Of a stretch of 64,000 nt of DNA, positions 1-8,870 are shown piece after piece. Source of the DNA: Pandoraea fibrosis. GTDB taxonomy: Bacteria > Pseudomonadota > Gammaproteobacteria > Burkholderiales > Burkholderiaceae. Every line of letters starts with the position of its first letter. Within the stretch, counting starts at the first letter, position 1. The stretch is taken from NCBI RefSeq assembly GCF_000807775.2, contig NZ_CP047385.1, positions 5,456,001 to 5,520,000 of the forward strand, written 5' to 3'. Made by a program: the position numbers and the translations under genes. Under the pieces are notes generated by a model. That model made no database searches, was not told where the DNA came from, and saw only the letters and a list, made by a program, of their open reading frames with translations.

Positions 1-31
1 CGACAATCATTACCCAATAGCAGGCGAATAC

Positions 32-514
32 ATGGCAAATCCCGCACCGACGCAAGCCGCGGCTCCCTCCGGAGGGGGCATGCGCAAATGGATTCTGTTG
101 ATCGTTGCGGTTGCGCTCATGGCCGCCGCGGGTGCGGCAACGGCCGTGTATTTGCTGACCGGACGTAGCGAAGCGGCAAAAGCACCGCCGCCCCCGCCGC
201 CGCCCGTATTCGTCGGCATGGACCCGTTCACGGTGAACCTGTCGGGCGAAGACGGCGAGCGATACCTGCATATCGGCCTCTCGCTCAAGGTGGCGGACGC
301 CGAGACGCAAGCCCGCATCACGCAGCACATGCCGGAAGTGCGCAGCCGTGTGTTGCTGCTGCTGTCGTCCAAGCAGCCGCAGGATCTGGCCACGATCGAC
401 GGCAAGCGCCGTCTGGCGAGCGAGATTCGCACCCTGGTCGCGCAACCGTTCGCGGCCAACATGCCGCAGCAGGCCGTGGGCGAAGTGCTGTTCACCGCGT
501 TTGTAATTCAGTGA
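32..514 (+). CDS. fliL: Flagellar basal-body protein FliL
   Basis: 160-aa single-pass inner-membrane protein of the flagellar motor, which surrounds the stator and supports torque. The sequence shows a short Ala/Pro-rich cytoplasmic tail, one hydrophobic segment at about residues 20-42, a poly-Pro linker at about 52-58, then the periplasmic FliL domain with the DPFTVNL motif that opens it. The length fits the family. It is the first gene in the window of a plus-strand run fliL-M-N-O-P-Q-R, and it ends 7 bases before fliM. The ATG at 32 is used; the ribosome binding site is weak. Only 31 bases lie upstream, so any promoter or earlier fli gene is outside the window. Confidence 0.95.
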   Translation: MANPAPTQAAAPSGGGMRKWILLIVAVALMAAAGAATAVYLLTGRSEAAKAPPPPPPPVFVGMDPFTVNLSGEDGERYLHIGLSLKVADAETQARITQHMPEVRSRVLLLLSSKQPQDLATIDGKRRLASEIRTLVAQPFAANMPQQAVGEVLFTAFVIQ

Positions 515-521
515 GTGATTC

Positions 522-1520
522 ATGGCGCATGAGGAGTTCCTGTCGCAGGAAGAGGTCGATGCCCTTCTGAAGGGTGTCACCGGCGAACAGGATGACCGGT
601 CCGAGTCGGAAGATCATTCCGGCATCAGGCCATACAACATCGCGACGCAAGAGCGTATCGTGCGCGGGCGCATGCCCACGCTCGAGATCATCAACGACCG
701 CTTCTCGCGACTGTTCCGCATCGCGCTGTTCAACTTCATGCGCCGCAGCGCCGAGATTTCGGTCAGTCCGGTGCGTGTGCAGAAGTACAGCGAATTCATT
801 CGCAACCTGCCCGTCCCGACCAATCTGAATCTGGTCCACATCAAGCCGCTGCGCGGCACGGCGTTGTTCGTGTTCGACCCGAACCTCGTGTTCCTGGTGG
901 TGGACAACCTGTTCGGTGGCGACGGCCGGTTCCACACCCGTGTCGAAGGGCGCGATTTCACGCAGACCGAGCAACGCATCATCGGGCGTCTGCTCGATCT
1001 GGTGTTCGAGAACTATGGCGCGTCGTGGAAGCCGGTCTATCCGGTCGAATTCGAATACGTGCGCGCCGAAATGCATACGCAGTTCGCCAACGTCGCCACG
1101 CCCAACGAGGTCGTGGTCACCACCACGTTCGATATCGAGTTCGGTTCGGTCGGCGGCGAATTCCACATCTGCATGCCGTACTCGATGATCGAGCCGATGC
1201 GCGATCAGCTCTCGAGTCCGTTGCAGGGCGAAACGCTCGAAGTCGACAAGCGCTGGGTGCGTCTGCTCTCGCAGCAGGTGCAGGCCGCCGATGTCGAAAT
1301 CGTGACCAACCTCGCCCAGATCGACATGACGCTCTCGCAGTTGCTCAACATGCGCGTGGGCGACGTGATTCCGCTCGACGTGCCCGAGGTACTGGAAGCC
1401 AAGGTCGACGGCGTGCCCGTGATGGAATGCAATTACGGCGTCTTCAATGGTCAATACGCGCTGCGCGTGAACCAGATGATCAACCATTCGCACAGCGATT
1501 ACACGAAGGACAACGAGTGA
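522..1520 (+). CDS. fliM: Flagellar motor switch protein FliM
   Basis: 332-aa C-ring protein that receives phospho-CheY and sets rotation direction. The N-terminal CheY-binding segment is clear (LSQEEVDALL, residues 5-14), followed by the CheC-like middle domain (about 50-230) and a C-terminal SpoA domain that packs on FliN. Length and order are typical. The gene overlaps fliN by one base (TGATG), so the two switch proteins are probably translationally coupled. CheA, CheY and CheZ, its upstream signalling partners, are also in this window (25.7-38.5 kb). Confidence 0.98.
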   Translation: MAHEEFLSQEEVDALLKGVTGEQDDRSESEDHSGIRPYNIATQERIVRGRMPTLEIINDRFSRLFRIALFNFMRRSAEISVSPVRVQKYSEFIRNLPVPTNLNLVHIKPLRGTALFVFDPNLVFLVVDNLFGGDGRFHTRVEGRDFTQTEQRIIGRLLDLVFENYGASWKPVYPVEFEYVRAEMHTQFANVATPNEVVVTTTFDIEFGSVGGEFHICMPYSMIEPMRDQLSSPLQGETLEVDKRWVRLLSQQVQAADVEIVTNLAQIDMTLSQLLNMRVGDVIPLDVPEVLEAKVDGVPVMECNYGVFNGQYALRVNQMINHSHSDYTKDNE

Positions 1521-1960
1521 TGAGCGATACCCCTCAAACGCCCGGTGAAGACGCCCAGGCCATGGCGGACGAGTGGGCCAGTGCCATGGCGGAGCAGACG
1601 GCTGCCGAGCCGGCGCCCGCTGCCGCACCACAACCGGCCGCCGCCCCTGTGTTCCAGCCGCTGGCCGCCACCGCGGGCAATCCCGCCACGACGACGCACA
1701 ACGACATCGATCTGATTCTCGACATCCCGGTGCAGATGACCGTGGAGCTGGGCCGCACGAAGATCGCCATCAAGAACCTGCTGCAACTGGCGCAAGGCTC
1801 TGTCGTGGAACTCGACGGCATGGCCGGCGAACCGATGGACGTGCTGGTCAATGGCTGCCTCATCGCTCAGGGCGAAGTGGTGGTCGTGAACGACAAGTTC
1901 GGCATCCGCCTGACTGATATCATCACGCCATCCGAACGCATCCGTAAGCTCAACCGATGA
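1520..1960 (+). CDS. fliN: Flagellar motor switch protein FliN
   Basis: 146-aa switch/C-ring protein. An Ala/Pro/Gln-rich N-terminal half (about 1-60) is followed by one SpoA domain (about 65-146) with the usual VELGRT and [10 protein letters not shown] signatures. The open frame runs much further upstream inside fliM, but the ATG at 1520, overlapping the fliM stop codon by one base, gives the normal FliN length. It overlaps fliO by four bases. It forms the base of the C-ring with FliM and also acts as a docking site for the FliH-FliI export complex. Confidence 0.96.
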   Translation: MSDTPQTPGEDAQAMADEWASAMAEQTAAEPAPAAAPQPAAAPVFQPLAATAGNPATTTHNDIDLILDIPVQMTVELGRTKIAIKNLLQLAQGSVVELDGMAGEPMDVLVNGCLIAQGEVVVVNDKFGIRLTDIITPSERIRKLNR

Positions 1961-2553
1961 TGGCAACAAAAGTCCACGGCAAGCCCGTGCGGCATGCCGT
2001 GGCAAGCGCCACGACCTCCCGCACCGATCCCCGTATCGCCCCGGGCGTCCCGCGCACCACGCCCACCATACGGGCCAGGACGGGTCTGACTCGCCTGCGC
2101 GGCATCTCCGGCCTCCTGGGCCTCGCCTTCCTGACGATCTCCGGCGCCCACGCGCAAGGCACTGCCTCGCAGGCGGCGGCCGTGCCGAGTCTTGGCGGCG
2201 CAGGCATCGTGCAGACGGGGCTCGGCCTCGTGCTCGTGCTGGCCCTGCTGTTCGGCCTCGCGTGGCTCGCCAAACGTTTCGGGCTGCAACGCCCAATGGG
2301 CGGTGGCAATGTTCGTATCGTCGGCAGCGCTGCTGTCGGTCAGCGCGAGCGCGTGGTGGTCGTGGAAGTCGCAGGCGACTGGATCGTGCTGGGAGTGGCG
2401 CCCGGTCAGGTTCGCAGCCTGCACGTGATCGACGCGGATCGCGTCGCCGATATGCCTGCCGCGCCCAGCGTCGCCCACCCGGGCGCGCAAGCCAACCGCG
2501 CCGCGCAGGCCTTTGCGCAAAAACTGCGCGAATCGATGAAAAAGGATTCCTGA
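1957..2553 (+). CDS. fliO: Flagellar export apparatus protein FliO
   Basis: 198-aa membrane protein that helps assemble the FliP ring of the flagellar type III export gate. FliO is poorly conserved. The call rests on position between fliN and fliP, an N-terminal hydrophobic segment ending AHA (about residues 48-66, signal-like), a second membrane segment (about 86-104) and the cytoplasmic FliO domain after it (GLQRP...[15 protein letters not shown]). It starts ATGATG; either ATG is possible, the first overlapping the fliN stop by four bases. The N-terminal extension before the first hydrophobic segment is rather long and basic. Confidence 0.88.
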   Translation: MMATKVHGKPVRHAVASATTSRTDPRIAPGVPRTTPTIRARTGLTRLRGISGLLGLAFLTISGAHAQGTASQAAAVPSLGGAGIVQTGLGLVLVLALLFGLAWLAKRFGLQRPMGGGNVRIVGSAAVGQRERVVVVEVAGDWIVLGVAPGQVRSLHVIDADRVADMPAAPSVAHPGAQANRAAQAFAQKLRESMKKDS

Positions 2554-3353
2554 TGTCGTGTGGCTTGCTGTGCGCCGGAAAGCCTCGGGGTCCGGTGGGT
2601 CCGACGCTTGCGCTGGCTTTGGGACTCGGGCTGGGACTGACCTGCCTCGCTTTGCCAGGCACCGCACTCGCACAGGCCACACTGCCCGCGCTGACCACGA
2701 CACCGGCCCCCGGTGGCGGACAGACGTATTCGCTGTCCGTGCAGACGATGCTGCTGCTCACATCGCTGGGCTTCCTGCCCGCGATGCTGCTGATGATGAC
2801 CGCGTTCACGCGCATCATCATTGTGCTCTCGCTGCTGCGCCATGCCATTGGCGTGCAGACCTCGCCGCCGAATCAAATCCTGATCGGGCTGGCCCTGTTC
2901 CTGACGTTCTTCGTCATGTCGCCGGTCTTCGATCAGGCCTACACCAACGCCTATCAGCCGTTCGCCGCGAACAAGATCAGCTTCGAGCAGGCGATCGACA
3001 CCGGGGCTAAACCCTTTCACGCATTCATGCTCAAGCAAACGCGTGAAGCCGATCTGGCCCTCTTCGCCAAACTCGCCAAGACCCCGCCGATGAACGGCCC
3101 CGAGGATGTGCCGATGCGCATTCTCGTGCCCGCCTTTGCGACGAGCGAACTGAAGACGGCATTCCAGATCGGCTTTACGATCTTCATCCCGTTCCTGATC
3201 ATCGATCTGGTGGTCGCGAGCGTGCTGATGTCGATGGGGATGATGATGGTCTCGCCTTCCACGGTGTCGCTGCCGTTCAAGCTGATGCTGTTCGTGGTGG
3301 TCGACGGCTGGCAACTGCTTCTGGGCTCGCTCGCCCAGAGCTTCACGATGTAG
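2553..3353 (+). CDS. fliP: Flagellar export gate protein FliP
   Basis: 266-aa core subunit of the flagellar type III secretion gate, which forms a pentameric ring with FliQ and FliR in the inner membrane. The ATG at 2553 overlaps the fliO stop by one base; the longer upstream frame is FliO shadow. A cleavable signal peptide is visible (hydrophobic 16-40, ending ALA), then the conserved FliP segments: [15 protein letters not shown], the SPPNQ loop, and a C-terminal pair of membrane helices with the Met-rich SMGMMM gasket followed by P-F-K. Confidence 0.97.
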   Translation: MSCGLLCAGKPRGPVGPTLALALGLGLGLTCLALPGTALAQATLPALTTTPAPGGGQTYSLSVQTMLLLTSLGFLPAMLLMMTAFTRIIIVLSLLRHAIGVQTSPPNQILIGLALFLTFFVMSPVFDQAYTNAYQPFAANKISFEQAIDTGAKPFHAFMLKQTREADLALFAKLAKTPPMNGPEDVPMRILVPAFATSELKTAFQIGFTIFIPFLIIDLVVASVLMSMGMMMVSPSTVSLPFKLMLFVVVDGWQLLLGSLAQSFTM

Positions 3354-3369
3354 CGACGAGGAACGCGAA

Positions 3370-3639
3370 ATGACTCCGGAAACCGTCATGGCGCTGGCCC
3401 ATCAGGCAATGCAGGTCACGCTGCTGCTGGCCGCGCCGCTGCTGCTCGTCGCGCTCGTCTCCGGTCTGCTCGTGAGCTTGTTTCAGGCCGCCACGCAGAT
3501 CAACGAAATGACGCTGTCGTTCATTCCCAAGCTGCTCGCGGTGTTCGTCACGCTGGTCATCGCGGGCCCGTGGATGCTCAACCTGATGGTCGACTACATG
3601 CGTCAGTTGCTCACCGGCATTCCCGGCCTCGTCGGGTAA
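3370..3639 (+). CDS. fliQ: Flagellar export gate protein FliQ
   Basis: 89-aa export gate subunit with two membrane helices (about residues 14-38 and 50-75), the standard length. The N-terminal METV-like pattern, the central QAATQINEMTLSFIPK segment and the LVxxMRxLL-type end match the family. It lies 16 bases after fliP, preceded by an AGGAACG ribosome binding site, and 12 bases before fliR. It packs around FliP and FliR in the gate. Confidence 0.97.
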   Translation: MTPETVMALAHQAMQVTLLLAAPLLLVALVSGLLVSLFQAATQINEMTLSFIPKLLAVFVTLVIAGPWMLNLMVDYMRQLLTGIPGLVG

Positions 3640-3651
3640 GCCGCGCCGGCT

Positions 3652-4443
3652 TTGATCAGCTTCACTTACGAACAACTCTCGGGCGTCATCGCGACGTTCC
3701 TGTTTCCGTTCGTGCGCCTGCTGGCGTTGTCCATGAGTGCGCCCCTGTTCGGCGACGCGTCCGTGCCCGGCACGGTCAAGATTGGCCTTGCCGCGATTGT
3801 CGCGCTGGCGCTCGCGCCGGTCCTCGGGCCGATGCCCGCCGTCTCGCCATTCTCGTGGGAAGGGCTCTGGATTCTCGTCCAGCAGATCATGATCGGCGCG
3901 GCGCTCGGCTGGTGCATGCAGATCGTGTTCTCCGCCATCAGCATGGCAGGTGACTTTGTCGGGTTACAGATGGGCTTGTCGTTCGCCACCCTGCTCACCC
4001 CGAATAGCGACGGCAGCACCGCCGTGCTGGGCATGCTGCTCAATGTCGTGGCCATGCTGATTTTCCTCGCCACTAACGGCCATCTGGTGATGTTCGCCAC
4101 GCTCGTGCAGAGTTTCACGGTGTTGCCGATATCCGGCACGCCGATCTCGGTGGCCGGCTGGCATTACCTCGCCATGCTCGGCGGTCAGCTCTTTACGCTC
4201 GCGCTCATGCTGTCGCTGCCGCTCGTGGCTGCGCTGCTGATCTGTAATCTGGCGCTGGGCATTCTGAATCGCGCCGCGCCGCAGCTCAATATCTTCGCCG
4301 TGGGCTTTCCGCTGACACTGGCCGTCGGCCTCGTGGTACTCGAACTGATGATGCCGCGCATCGCGCCCGTCATGGATCACTTCATCTCCATCGGCATCGA
4401 CATGATGATGCGCACCACGGCCGCCTTCGTGCCGAAAGCCTGA
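3652..4443 (+). CDS. fliR: Flagellar export gate protein FliR (TTG start)
   Basis: 263-aa polytopic inner-membrane protein of the flagellar export gate, with about six hydrophobic segments and the family signatures FxRxxALxxxAPLF near the N-terminus and QMGLSFATLLTP in the middle. The start codon appears to be TTG at 3652: the resulting N-terminus (MISFTYEQL) matches other FliR proteins, while the next ATG would remove the first conserved membrane helix. It is the last gene of the fliLMNOPQR run and is followed by a hairpin facing the convergent flgL. Confidence 0.95.
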   Translation: MISFTYEQLSGVIATFLFPFVRLLALSMSAPLFGDASVPGTVKIGLAAIVALALAPVLGPMPAVSPFSWEGLWILVQQIMIGAALGWCMQIVFSAISMAGDFVGLQMGLSFATLLTPNSDGSTAVLGMLLNVVAMLIFLATNGHLVMFATLVQSFTVLPISGTPISVAGWHYLAMLGGQLFTLALMLSLPLVAALLICNLALGILNRAAPQLNIFAVGFPLTLAVGLVVLELMMPRIAPVMDHFISIGIDMMMRTTAAFVPKA

Positions 4444-4486
4444 GCACGCAACACGCGCCGGCACGTTCTGACTCCTGAATGACAAC

Positions 4487-4513
4487 GGGCCACCCGGCAA
4501 TGCCGCGTGGCCC
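4487..4513. terminator. Hairpin between convergent fliR and flgL
   Basis: Inverted repeat with arms GGGCCAC-CGGC and GCCG-GTGGCCC (one C/C mismatch) and a 3-base loop. It lies in the 122-base gap between the stop codons of fliR (+) and flgL (-). A short T stretch (GCTTTCG) follows on the plus strand, but no long T run on either side. A bidirectional terminator is the natural reading; strength is uncertain. Confidence 0.55.
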
Positions 4514-4565
4514 GCTTTCGCTCGATTCGATACGTGCAGCGCCGCCGCTGCGCGCCGCCCTGGAA

Positions 4566-5804
4566 TCAGAGCAGACTGAACAGCGAGAGTTTCTGCGTCT
4601 GGAGGAAGCTCTGCTGCGAAGCCTGCAACGCAGCCTGCAACTGTGCGAACTTCGTTACCGACGAGTTCCAGTCGACATCCAGCAGGTCGGACAACTGCGA
4701 CTGGTAGTTCAGCGAGTTGGTGTCGCCAATGTTGTTGAGCGTGCTCAACTCGTTCATCCGCGAGCCCGTGGTGGTGCGAATCGTCGTGATGTTGTCGTAT
4801 GAATTGCCGAACATCTGACTGAACGTCGTCAACGCGTTGTTCAGGTTCGCCTGACCCGTGCCGTTCGTGCTGTTGATCGGTGTCTTGAGCGTGTTGATCA
4901 ACGCCTGGAGGTTGTCGAATACGTTCGTGTTGCCCTTGCCCGCCGGCTGCACGGTGTAGTTGTCGCCGTTGGCCGGGGTGCCGGTAAAGGTGACCGTCTT
5001 GCCGCCGAAGCTGATCGGCTGGCCAGCCGTGTACGCGCCGGTCACGTCGGCCACCGTGGTGTCCGTCATGTCCTTGACCGTGTAGTTGGTTGTGGGCGGC
5101 GTGGTCGTGCTGTCGATCGCAAAACTGATCTGATACTGGTGGTTCGCACCCGCATTGGTCACATCGGTCGTCGACACCGTTGAATAGACGGCAGTGCCCT
5201 GATTGGCGGTGCTGCCGCTGATCAGCGTACCGGCGGTGCCCGCCTGAATGCCTTCGAAAATGCTCGATCCGATATCGTTGGTCGCGATCTGGCGGTTCGG
5301 GCTCACCTGAACGTAACGCACGCCCGTGTCGCCCGCATAAGACGCGCCCGTCGCCGACGCCACATACGCCGCCGAGTTGCCCATATAGCCCGAGAACAGA
5401 TACTGACCGTTGGCATCGGTCGTATTGGCGAGCGAAAGCAACTGCTGAAAGCTCGATTGCAGGTCGGTGGCGATCGTGGCGCGATCATTGTCGTTGAGCG
5501 TGGCGTTGCCCGCTGCGACGACCTGTGACATGACATGTTGCAACGTGTTGACGATGCTGCCGAAGGTCGAATCCTCAAGCTGCAACTGCGTGTTCGCCGA
5601 CGCGCGATTCGACGCGTACTGCGTGTTCATGTCGTTGTCCTGCGATACCGCCACCGCTTGCGCCGACGCAATCGGGTCGTCGCTCGGCGTGGTCACCCGT
5701 TTGCCCGACGAGAGCTGCGCCTGGGTGTTAAGCAGATCAGAGGTGTTCTGGCTCATCGAGCGCATTCCCTGATCGAAAATCATGTTGGTGCTGATACGCA
5801 TCAT
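4566..5804 (-). CDS. flgL: Flagellar hook-filament junction protein FlgL (HAP3)
   Basis: 412-aa junction protein linking hook (via FlgK) to the flagellin filament. The flagellin-like N-terminal D0/D1 helices are clear (MRIST, then LSSGKRVTTPSDDP), as is the matching C-terminal coiled coil (SQLSDLLDVDWNSSVTKFAQ... ending SLFSLL). The variable Thr/Asn-rich middle (about 150-330) is surface-exposed in the family. It is the last gene of the minus-strand flg run, 13 bases after flgK, and likely shares the sigma-28-like promoter before flgK. Confidence 0.96.
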   Translation of the reverse strand: MMRISTNMIFDQGMRSMSQNTSDLLNTQAQLSSGKRVTTPSDDPIASAQAVAVSQDNDMNTQYASNRASANTQLQLEDSTFGSIVNTLQHVMSQVVAAGNATLNDNDRATIATDLQSSFQQLLSLANTTDANGQYLFSGYMGNSAAYVASATGASYAGDTGVRYVQVSPNRQIATNDIGSSIFEGIQAGTAGTLISGSTANQGTAVYSTVSTTDVTNAGANHQYQISFAIDSTTTPPTTNYTVKDMTDTTVADVTGAYTAGQPISFGGKTVTFTGTPANGDNYTVQPAGKGNTNVFDNLQALINTLKTPINSTNGTGQANLNNALTTFSQMFGNSYDNITTIRTTTGSRMNELSTLNNIGDTNSLNYQSQLSDLLDVDWNSSVTKFAQLQAALQASQQSFLQTQKLSLFSLL

Positions 5805-5817
5805 CTTGCCCCTGCGC

Positions 5818-7806
5818 TTAGTTGACCATCTGGAGGATGGTGTCGAACAGCGTCGACGCGGTCTGAATCACCTTCGAGTTGGCCTGATAGAGCTGCTGAT
5901 ACTTGATCAGGTTGGCCGCTTCTTCGTCGAGGTTCACGCCGGAATTGGATGACTGAGCTTCCTGCGTCTGCTGCAACAGCGTTTGCTGCGCGGCGCTGGT
6001 CGACTTGTAGGTGTTCGTGGTCGAACCGACATACGAGACGAGGTTCGCATAGGCCGACGCGTAGCTCTGCGAGCCCCCCACCTTGGACTTGTCGTTCTGC
6101 AATGCCGACAGGGCCAGTCCGTTGCGGTTGTCGGTCACCGCGCCCGAGGTGTTCGGCGCGATCGTGAACGTGTCGCCGTTGTTCGGCGTACCGGTCAGGT
6201 TGACCGTCATGCCGTTCATGGTGATCTTCGCGCCGTTGGCGGCGTCATACGGCACGGTGTCGCCGGCGGCATAGGAGGTCGTCACGCCGTTGACCGTCAC
6301 GGTCATCGGCGACGGTGCGACCAGCGTGAGCGCGCCGGTCGTGGCGTCCTTGCTGAAGGTGAAGTTGACCGGCGAGGTCAGCACGTTCGACAGGTAGGAC
6401 GCGTCCACGCTGCCCTGATCGACCTTGAGCGAGCCACCGTTGCCGGTGCCCGTCGAGGCGATGATCGGCGCGGCAAGTGCGATCTTGCCCGGATCGGTGA
6501 TGGCCACTCCGATGTTCTGGGCGGCATTGCGCGTGGGCTGAATCGTGAAGCTGTCGCCCGCGACCATGCCGCCTGTCGTCACCGAGAAGCCATCGGCAAA
6601 CGCGGCACCACTGCTGTCCTGGAAGGCCAGAGCGGCGCCCGGCGTGGCCGGTGCACCGGCAGTCCACTTTGCGCCGTCTGTCAGTCGCGTGAGCGTGTAG
6701 TTGGTGCCGTCGTAACTCACGGTGTAGTCGCTAGCGGTCACCTTCGAGGCATCGGTGATCGAGGCGTTGAGCGTGGCTGCGTTGGAGTTGCTCGTGTTCG
6801 CGATGATCGTCGGGTTCGGTACGGAGAAGAAGTTGCCACCGAGTTGGCCGTACAGATCCAGACCCAATTGGTTCTGCGCGTTAAAGGTGCCCGCCAGCGA
6901 CAGGGCGATCTGACCGAGGGAGTTCTGCGCTTGCGTGAGCGCGCCGCTGCGGAACGACAACAGCCCCGCCAGCGAGCCGCCAGTGATCGACGACTCCGGA
7001 ATCGCGACCTTCGTGCCGTTGCCCATCACATAAGCGACGGTCAGTTGCGACGGGTCGCTCGTCGACGGGATCGTCGTGAGCTGATACGCCGAGTTGCCCG
7101 ATACCAGCGTCTGACCGTTACCGATGAACACGTTGTATGAACCGCTGCTGTCCTTGACGACGTTCGTCTGGACGATGGCATTCAGGTTGGCGATGGCCTG
7201 GTCGCGCTGATCGAGCAGGTCGTTCGGCGTAGCGCCACTGCCATTGGCCTGCGCCTGTACGATCGCATCGTTGAGGGTAGCGATCTGCTTGGCGTAGGTG
7301 TTGATCTGGTCGGTCGACTGCGTAATATTGCCGTTCACGGCGGTGCGCAACGACGACAACGTGCCCGAGAGCGACTGGAACATGCTCGTGAGCGTTTGCG
7401 CCGACGAAATCACCGTCGCACGCGTGGCCGAATTGTTCGGCGCGGTCACGATCGTTTGCAGGTTCGTAAAGAACGTGGACATCGAGGCCGACAAGCCGGT
7501 CGTGGAGCTACCCAGCGCGTTGTTGATCTGCGAGATCTGCTGGTAATAGGTGTTGAGCTGGCTGTACTGGGTCTGCGCCTGATTGACCTGATTCGCCAGG
7601 AACTGGTCGTACACGCGCGACACGTCGGTCACGAGCACGCCCTGACCGAGGTAGCCCATGCCCGTGAACTGGCTGTTCTGCTGCGCGTAGTTGACGATCT
7701 GGCGGTTATAACCGGCCGTCCCCGAATTGGAGATGTTGTTGCCGGTGGTATTCAGGGCGAACTGGGAAGCGTTCAGCCCGCTCATGCCAATATTGATTAG
7801 GCTCAT
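5818..7806 (-). CDS. flgK: Flagellar hook-associated protein FlgK (HAP1)
   Basis: 662-aa hook-associated protein. The ATG at 7806 gives the standard N-terminus (MSLINIGMSGL, then TTGNNISNSGTAGYNRQ); a TTG 39 bases further upstream would add an unlikely tail. The C-terminus has the family motif SGVNLDEEAANLIKYQQLYQ and ends in the D0 helix. The middle is Thr/Ser/Gly-rich, as usual for exposed domains. The 175-base gap to flgJ contains a sigma-28-like promoter, consistent with flgK-flgL being late genes. Confidence 0.96.
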   Translation of the reverse strand: MSLINIGMSGLNASQFALNTTGNNISNSGTAGYNRQIVNYAQQNSQFTGMGYLGQGVLVTDVSRVYDQFLANQVNQAQTQYSQLNTYYQQISQINNALGSSTTGLSASMSTFFTNLQTIVTAPNNSATRATVISSAQTLTSMFQSLSGTLSSLRTAVNGNITQSTDQINTYAKQIATLNDAIVQAQANGSGATPNDLLDQRDQAIANLNAIVQTNVVKDSSGSYNVFIGNGQTLVSGNSAYQLTTIPSTSDPSQLTVAYVMGNGTKVAIPESSITGGSLAGLLSFRSGALTQAQNSLGQIALSLAGTFNAQNQLGLDLYGQLGGNFFSVPNPTIIANTSNSNAATLNASITDASKVTASDYTVSYDGTNYTLTRLTDGAKWTAGAPATPGAALAFQDSSGAAFADGFSVTTGGMVAGDSFTIQPTRNAAQNIGVAITDPGKIALAAPIIASTGTGNGGSLKVDQGSVDASYLSNVLTSPVNFTFSKDATTGALTLVAPSPMTVTVNGVTTSYAAGDTVPYDAANGAKITMNGMTVNLTGTPNNGDTFTIAPNTSGAVTDNRNGLALSALQNDKSKVGGSQSYASAYANLVSYVGSTTNTYKSTSAAQQTLLQQTQEAQSSNSGVNLDEEAANLIKYQQLYQANSKVIQTASTLFDTILQMVN

Positions 7807-7874
7807 GATCTCGCGGCTTGATTTGGAGGCACGCCCCGCGGCCAAAGGCCCGCTCGCGCACCGTTACCGATGTG

Positions 7875-7901
7875 TTTACGGCAGCCCGGCGGCAATATTG
7901 A
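7875..7901 (-). promoter_or_regulatory. Candidate sigma-28 (FliA) promoter for flgKL
   Basis: On the minus strand TCAATATT, an 11-base spacer, then GCCGTAAA. The classical FliA consensus is TAAAGTTT-N11-GCCGATAA; this keeps the spacing, 5 of 8 bases in the -35 and 6 of 8 in the -10. It sits about 60-70 bases upstream of the flgK ATG in the only sizeable gap of the flg run. Confidence 0.5.
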
Positions 7902-7981
7902 GGCCACCGCGCCAGATGATGTCGTCCCGTTTTCCGTACTGCCTGCCGGCCAATCGCCGAGCGCCCCTGCGCGCCTTGCGC

Positions 7982-8869
7982 TCAGGCGAAGTGCTTCATG
8001 ATCTTCATGAGCTTGCTGGCGTACTGCGGATCGGTCGCGTAGCCGGCGCGCTGGAGATTCGTGGCAAAGCCAGCGGCGTCGTTGGCGCTTGCCACGACCG
8101 ACGCGTACCGCGGGTTCTTGGAGATCAGGTTCGCGTAATCGGCGAATGCCTCGTCGTATGAGCCGTAGGCCCGGAACTTGGCCATGACTTTGCGCGGCTG
8201 CCCGTTCACGTACTCCGTCGTGGCCACTTCCACGGTCGGACCGTTCCAGTTCTTGCCCGCCTTGATGCCGAATACGTTGAAGCTGGTGCTGCCGTCGCTG
8301 CGGCGGATTTCCCGCTTGCCCCAGCCGGACTCGAGCGCCGCCTGGCTCAGCATGAAGCGCGCCGGAATGCCGCTTTGCGCGCTGGCGTTCTGCGCGGCCG
8401 TGGCCATGCGGTCGACGAATTCGCCCGCGGCGGCCGGTGCGCCGTCGGCCACACCGATAGCGTCGGCCGAGTTGTAGGCGCGCCCCTGAAGCGACTGCTG
8501 ACGCCCCATGGCGGCAGGCGGAAGCGTGGTGCCAGTATTGGCAAGCTGCTTGAGCATCAGATCGGCCAGACCGATGCCCTTGTGCGACGCGAATTGCTGG
8601 GCAAGCTGGTCGTCGAGCATGCCGTTGAACATCTTTTCCTGATCGTTGCCGAGCAGCCCGCCGGACATCGTGGCCTCACGCATGCTCTTCATCATCATTT
8701 GCGTGAAGACGGCCTCGAACTGCTTGGCGGCCTGCTGCGTGGCCTGTGGCGTCTGCTGGTGCGCCGCAGCGCGCAGGGCGGTGAGGCCCTGCATGTCATA
8801 CGTGGCGCGCTGCGTCAGGTCGGGAACGGTCTTGCCCGCTGCGCCGGTGAGTCGGTTGCCGTCGGCCAT
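7982..8869 (-). CDS. flgJ: Flagellar rod cap / peptidoglycan hydrolase FlgJ
   Basis: 295-aa two-domain protein. Residues about 45-110 form the rod-binding domain (QFEAVFTQMMMKSMREAT) that caps the growing rod. Residues about 150-295 form a GH73-type muramidase with the catalytic Glu in QAALESGWGK (E180), used to pass the rod through peptidoglycan. This is the fused form usual in beta- and gamma-proteobacteria. It starts one base after the flgI stop codon, and a 175-base gap separates it from flgK. Confidence 0.97.
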   Translation of the reverse strand: MADGNRLTGAAGKTVPDLTQRATYDMQGLTALRAAAHQQTPQATQQAAKQFEAVFTQMMMKSMREATMSGGLLGNDQEKMFNGMLDDQLAQQFASHKGIGLADLMLKQLANTGTTLPPAAMGRQQSLQGRAYNSADAIGVADGAPAAAGEFVDRMATAAQNASAQSGIPARFMLSQAALESGWGKREIRRSDGSTSFNVFGIKAGKNWNGPTVEVATTEYVNGQPRKVMAKFRAYGSYDEAFADYANLISKNPRYASVVASANDAAGFATNLQRAGYATDPQYASKLMKIMKHFA

Positions 8870-8870
8870 A

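Noticed and set aside
1025..1519. Upstream extension of fliN within fliM
   Set aside because: Different frame from FliM and Arg-rich; the ATG at 1520 gives normal FliN length and coupling.
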